Source of the DNA: CAIVAT01 sp964387205
GTDB taxonomy: Bacteria; Bacteroidota; Bacteroidia; Bacteroidales; FEN-979
Reading direction: 5' to 3'
Assembly: GCA_964387205.1 (NCBI GenBank)
Contig: CAYLVY010000002.1
Span: 25,018-89,017 of the forward strand
DNA length: 64,000 nt
Position numbers and translations under genes: made by a program. Within the stretch, counting starts at the first letter, position 1; each line of letters begins with the position of its first letter. Shown here in pieces: positions 62,624-64,000 of this stretch. The notes below the pieces were generated by a model. It ran no database searches. It saw nothing but the letters and a program-made list of their open reading frames with translations, and had not been told where the DNA came from.

Positions 62624-63892
62624 TAAATCCAACAGCCAGTGGTAAGCAGGAAGCAGTTGTATTCTGACACCATCTTTTTCGATGATCTCCTCCTTATCCC
62701 AATTGATCAGGAGTAAATCGGCGCATGCAAGTTCCCTTGCTGCTTCGCTGAGTGCAGCGGTTTCGCGATTAAGTGTTTTTGTCTGGGTGATATCGTAACA
62801 CACCTGGATTAACTGAGCCACGGTGTGCCCTTTTCTAACCAGAAAATCTATCTCTTTATTATTTCGCGAACGGTAATAAAACAACTCCAGTCCAGGCCTG
62901 AAATTTCGTCGCAGCAATTCAATGAAGACAAGATTTTCAAGCAGACGTCCATAATTCTGAGTCAGTTCAAACGACCTTGTTTTGATCAGCCCATTGTCGA
63001 CAATGTAAATTTTTGATGGTGATTTCTGCTGGGCCCTGATTTTATTATTGTAGCGGGTAAGGTTAAAAAACAGATAGGGTTCCTCCAGATAGCCAATGAA
63101 TTTCTGTACCGTTGCAACGCTGTTAAAATTCAATTCTGCTTTGAGCTGATTGGCAGAATATGGATTTGTATAGTTTGACAAAAGATAATTGGAGAGATCA
63201 AACAGTTGTTGTGACTGGCGAATCCGAAACCGTTTAACGATATCTTTGAGTAAAACCGAATCGAATAGCGATGACAGATAGTTTTTTAGTATCGCCGGAT
63301 TTAAAACTGTCTCCGGAAACCCGCCATTGGTCAGATAGAGCGCCAACAAACCAAGCAAACCTCCCAACCTGGCCGGTGTCAGTATCTCCCGGGTGTCGGG
63401 AAGAGGCTGTCTATGGAATTCGATGAACTCTGAAAAACCAAATGGCAAAACTGTAATCGGTAAATACCTCCCCGTCAGCGACGTGGCCAGTTCATGAGAA
63501 AGAAGCCTGGCATTGGATCCGGTTATGACAAGGTTGATCCCCCGGCGGTACAATTTATTGACCCATAATTCCCAATCCGGTAAATTCTGAATTTCGTCGA
63601 GCAGTAAATAACCAAAACCAGGATACACTTCATGGATGGTCTGGAAGACAACATCTTCCTCAAAATGTTTCAGGAGCAGATCGTCATCAAAATTCAAATA
63701 GGCAAAATTCAGTCCTGTAAGCAGTTGAAGCGCTAAAACCGATTTTCCTGCTCTCCGGGGGCCCGTGATCAGTTTTATCAGATTTGTAGCCAAATAATCA
63801 GCTTTCTGGCGATCGTCAATACGGTTGATATATTGCTGTGACAGCAAAGTATCACGCTCTTCCTGCTGCTGTTTAATAATCCGGTTAAGCAT
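62603..63892 (-). CDS. DUF4143/AAA_14 ATPase
   Basis: 429 residues. The Walker A is ITGPRRAGKSVLAL, Walker B is LLLDEIQNLPDWELW, and the sensor region is LVITGSNARLLSHELA. Conserved TGRYLPITVLPFGFSEFIEF is followed by a C-terminal DUF4143 domain of PD-(D/E)XK type (FYYRSRNNKEIDFLVRKGHT). Such ATPases are common in accessory regions of Bacteroidetes and archaea; they are suspected to act in defence or mobile-element control, but the role is not established. The start is 63892 (MLNRIIKQQ). AT content is high, as in the HEPN/MNT pair. Confidence 0.85.
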   Translation of the reverse strand: MLNRIIKQQQEERDTLLSQQYINRIDDRQKADYLATNLIKLITGPRRAGKSVLALQLLTGLNFAYLNFDDDLLLKHFEEDVVFQTIHEVYPGFGYLLLDEIQNLPDWELWVNKLYRRGINLVITGSNARLLSHELATSLTGRYLPITVLPFGFSEFIEFHRQPLPDTREILTPARLGGLLGLLALYLTNGGFPETVLNPAILKNYLSSLFDSVLLKDIVKRFRIRQSQQLFDLSNYLLSNYTNPYSANQLKAELNFNSVATVQKFIGYLEEPYLFFNLTRYNNKIRAQQKSPSKIYIVDNGLIKTRSFELTQNYGRLLENLVFIELLRRNFRPGLELFYYRSRNNKEIDFLVRKGHTVAQLIQVCYDITQTKTLNRETAALSEAARELACADLLLINWDKEEIIEKDGVRIQLLPAYHWLLDLNCEIAG

Positions 63893-63948
63893 TATTTATT
63901 AATCTATTGAACAAAATTACTTATTTTTATTCAATACAGAAAAAATAG

Positions 63949-64000
63949 TGATTGGTGAAGTGCTCCAAAATTTCGCTATTTCGCTACTTCGCTATTTAAT
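63949..64000. repeat. TCGCTATT octamer repeat, short copy (runs to window edge)
   Basis: TGATTGGTGAAGTGCTCCAA then AATTTCGCTATTTCGCTACT and onwards matches the 61441-61500 copy almost base for base, with one octamer fewer. The true end is outside the window. Confidence 0.7.

Overview
The window looks like a draft (metagenome-type) scaffold from a free-living member of the Bacteroidetes, most likely a Bacteroidales-like lineage. Four proteins end in Por/type IX secretion (T9SS) C-terminal domains (two gingipain-like C25 proteases, a subtilase, a beta-helix/cohesin protein). Several starts sit just downstream of the Bacteroidetes -7 element TAnnTTTG, and Shine-Dalgarno sites are mostly lacking. 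There is a TonB-dependent receptor, a GH92 mannosidase, YfhM-type alpha-2-macroglobulin, PBP1C and futalosine-route menaquinone synthesis (MqnC). Three runs of exactly ten Ns and three coding interruptions (one frameshift, one in-frame stop, one more frameshift) show that this is draft sequence. No rRNA, tRNA or CRISPR array was seen.

Layout. 1-2.1 kb: a Dps-like thioferritin operon with two envelope proteins, divergent from a Cys-rich DUF134 regulator. 2.1-6.2 kb: a sulfur-relay cluster of two-cysteine DsrC, a DsrM/NarI-like cytochrome b, a DsrK/HdrD-like CCG iron-sulfur protein (frameshifted) and a cysteine desulfurase, beside an ArsF-like exported protein. 6.2-12.3 kb: an interrupted PAS histidine kinase, an MFS sugar-type transporter, an AsmA-like/GT51 fusion and mqnC. 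12.3-18.0 kb: two C25 proteases with T9SS tails. 18.1-28.7 kb: a minus-strand operon (CHASE8 hybrid kinase, REC-kinase, REC-kinase-REC, PBP1C) divergent from a TonB receptor and YfiR pair. 28.7-35.5 kb: alpha-2-macroglobulin and a transglutaminase-like protein. 35.6-42.7 kb: an RRM protein, a small winged helix with pdxB, an OB-fold lipoprotein with a PepSY membrane protein, GH92 and a subtilase. 42.7-49.5 kb: a six-gene exopolysaccharide operon with a split YjbH system. 49.6-56.2 kb: miaB, topA, an arginase-fold protein, ruvC and a flippase-like protein. 56.4-59.8 kb: a large T9SS surface protein broken by a frameshift. 60-64 kb: an AT-rich accessory end with VanZ, a HEPN/MNT pair, an IS110 remnant, a DUF4143 ATPase and several families of short repeats.

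How the parts may work together. The clearest functional ideas are these: (i) a cysteine-derived sulfur relay feeding DsrC and a membrane DsrMK-like reductase, with no dsrAB in view; (ii) a trans-envelope signal route from the outer membrane (TonB receptor) through periplasmic YfiR to a CHASE8 sensor that drives phosphorelay rather than cyclic-di-GMP, with PBP1C coupled to the end of the kinase operon; (iii) a compact exopolysaccharide assembly and export operon. These are inferences from family membership and gene order.
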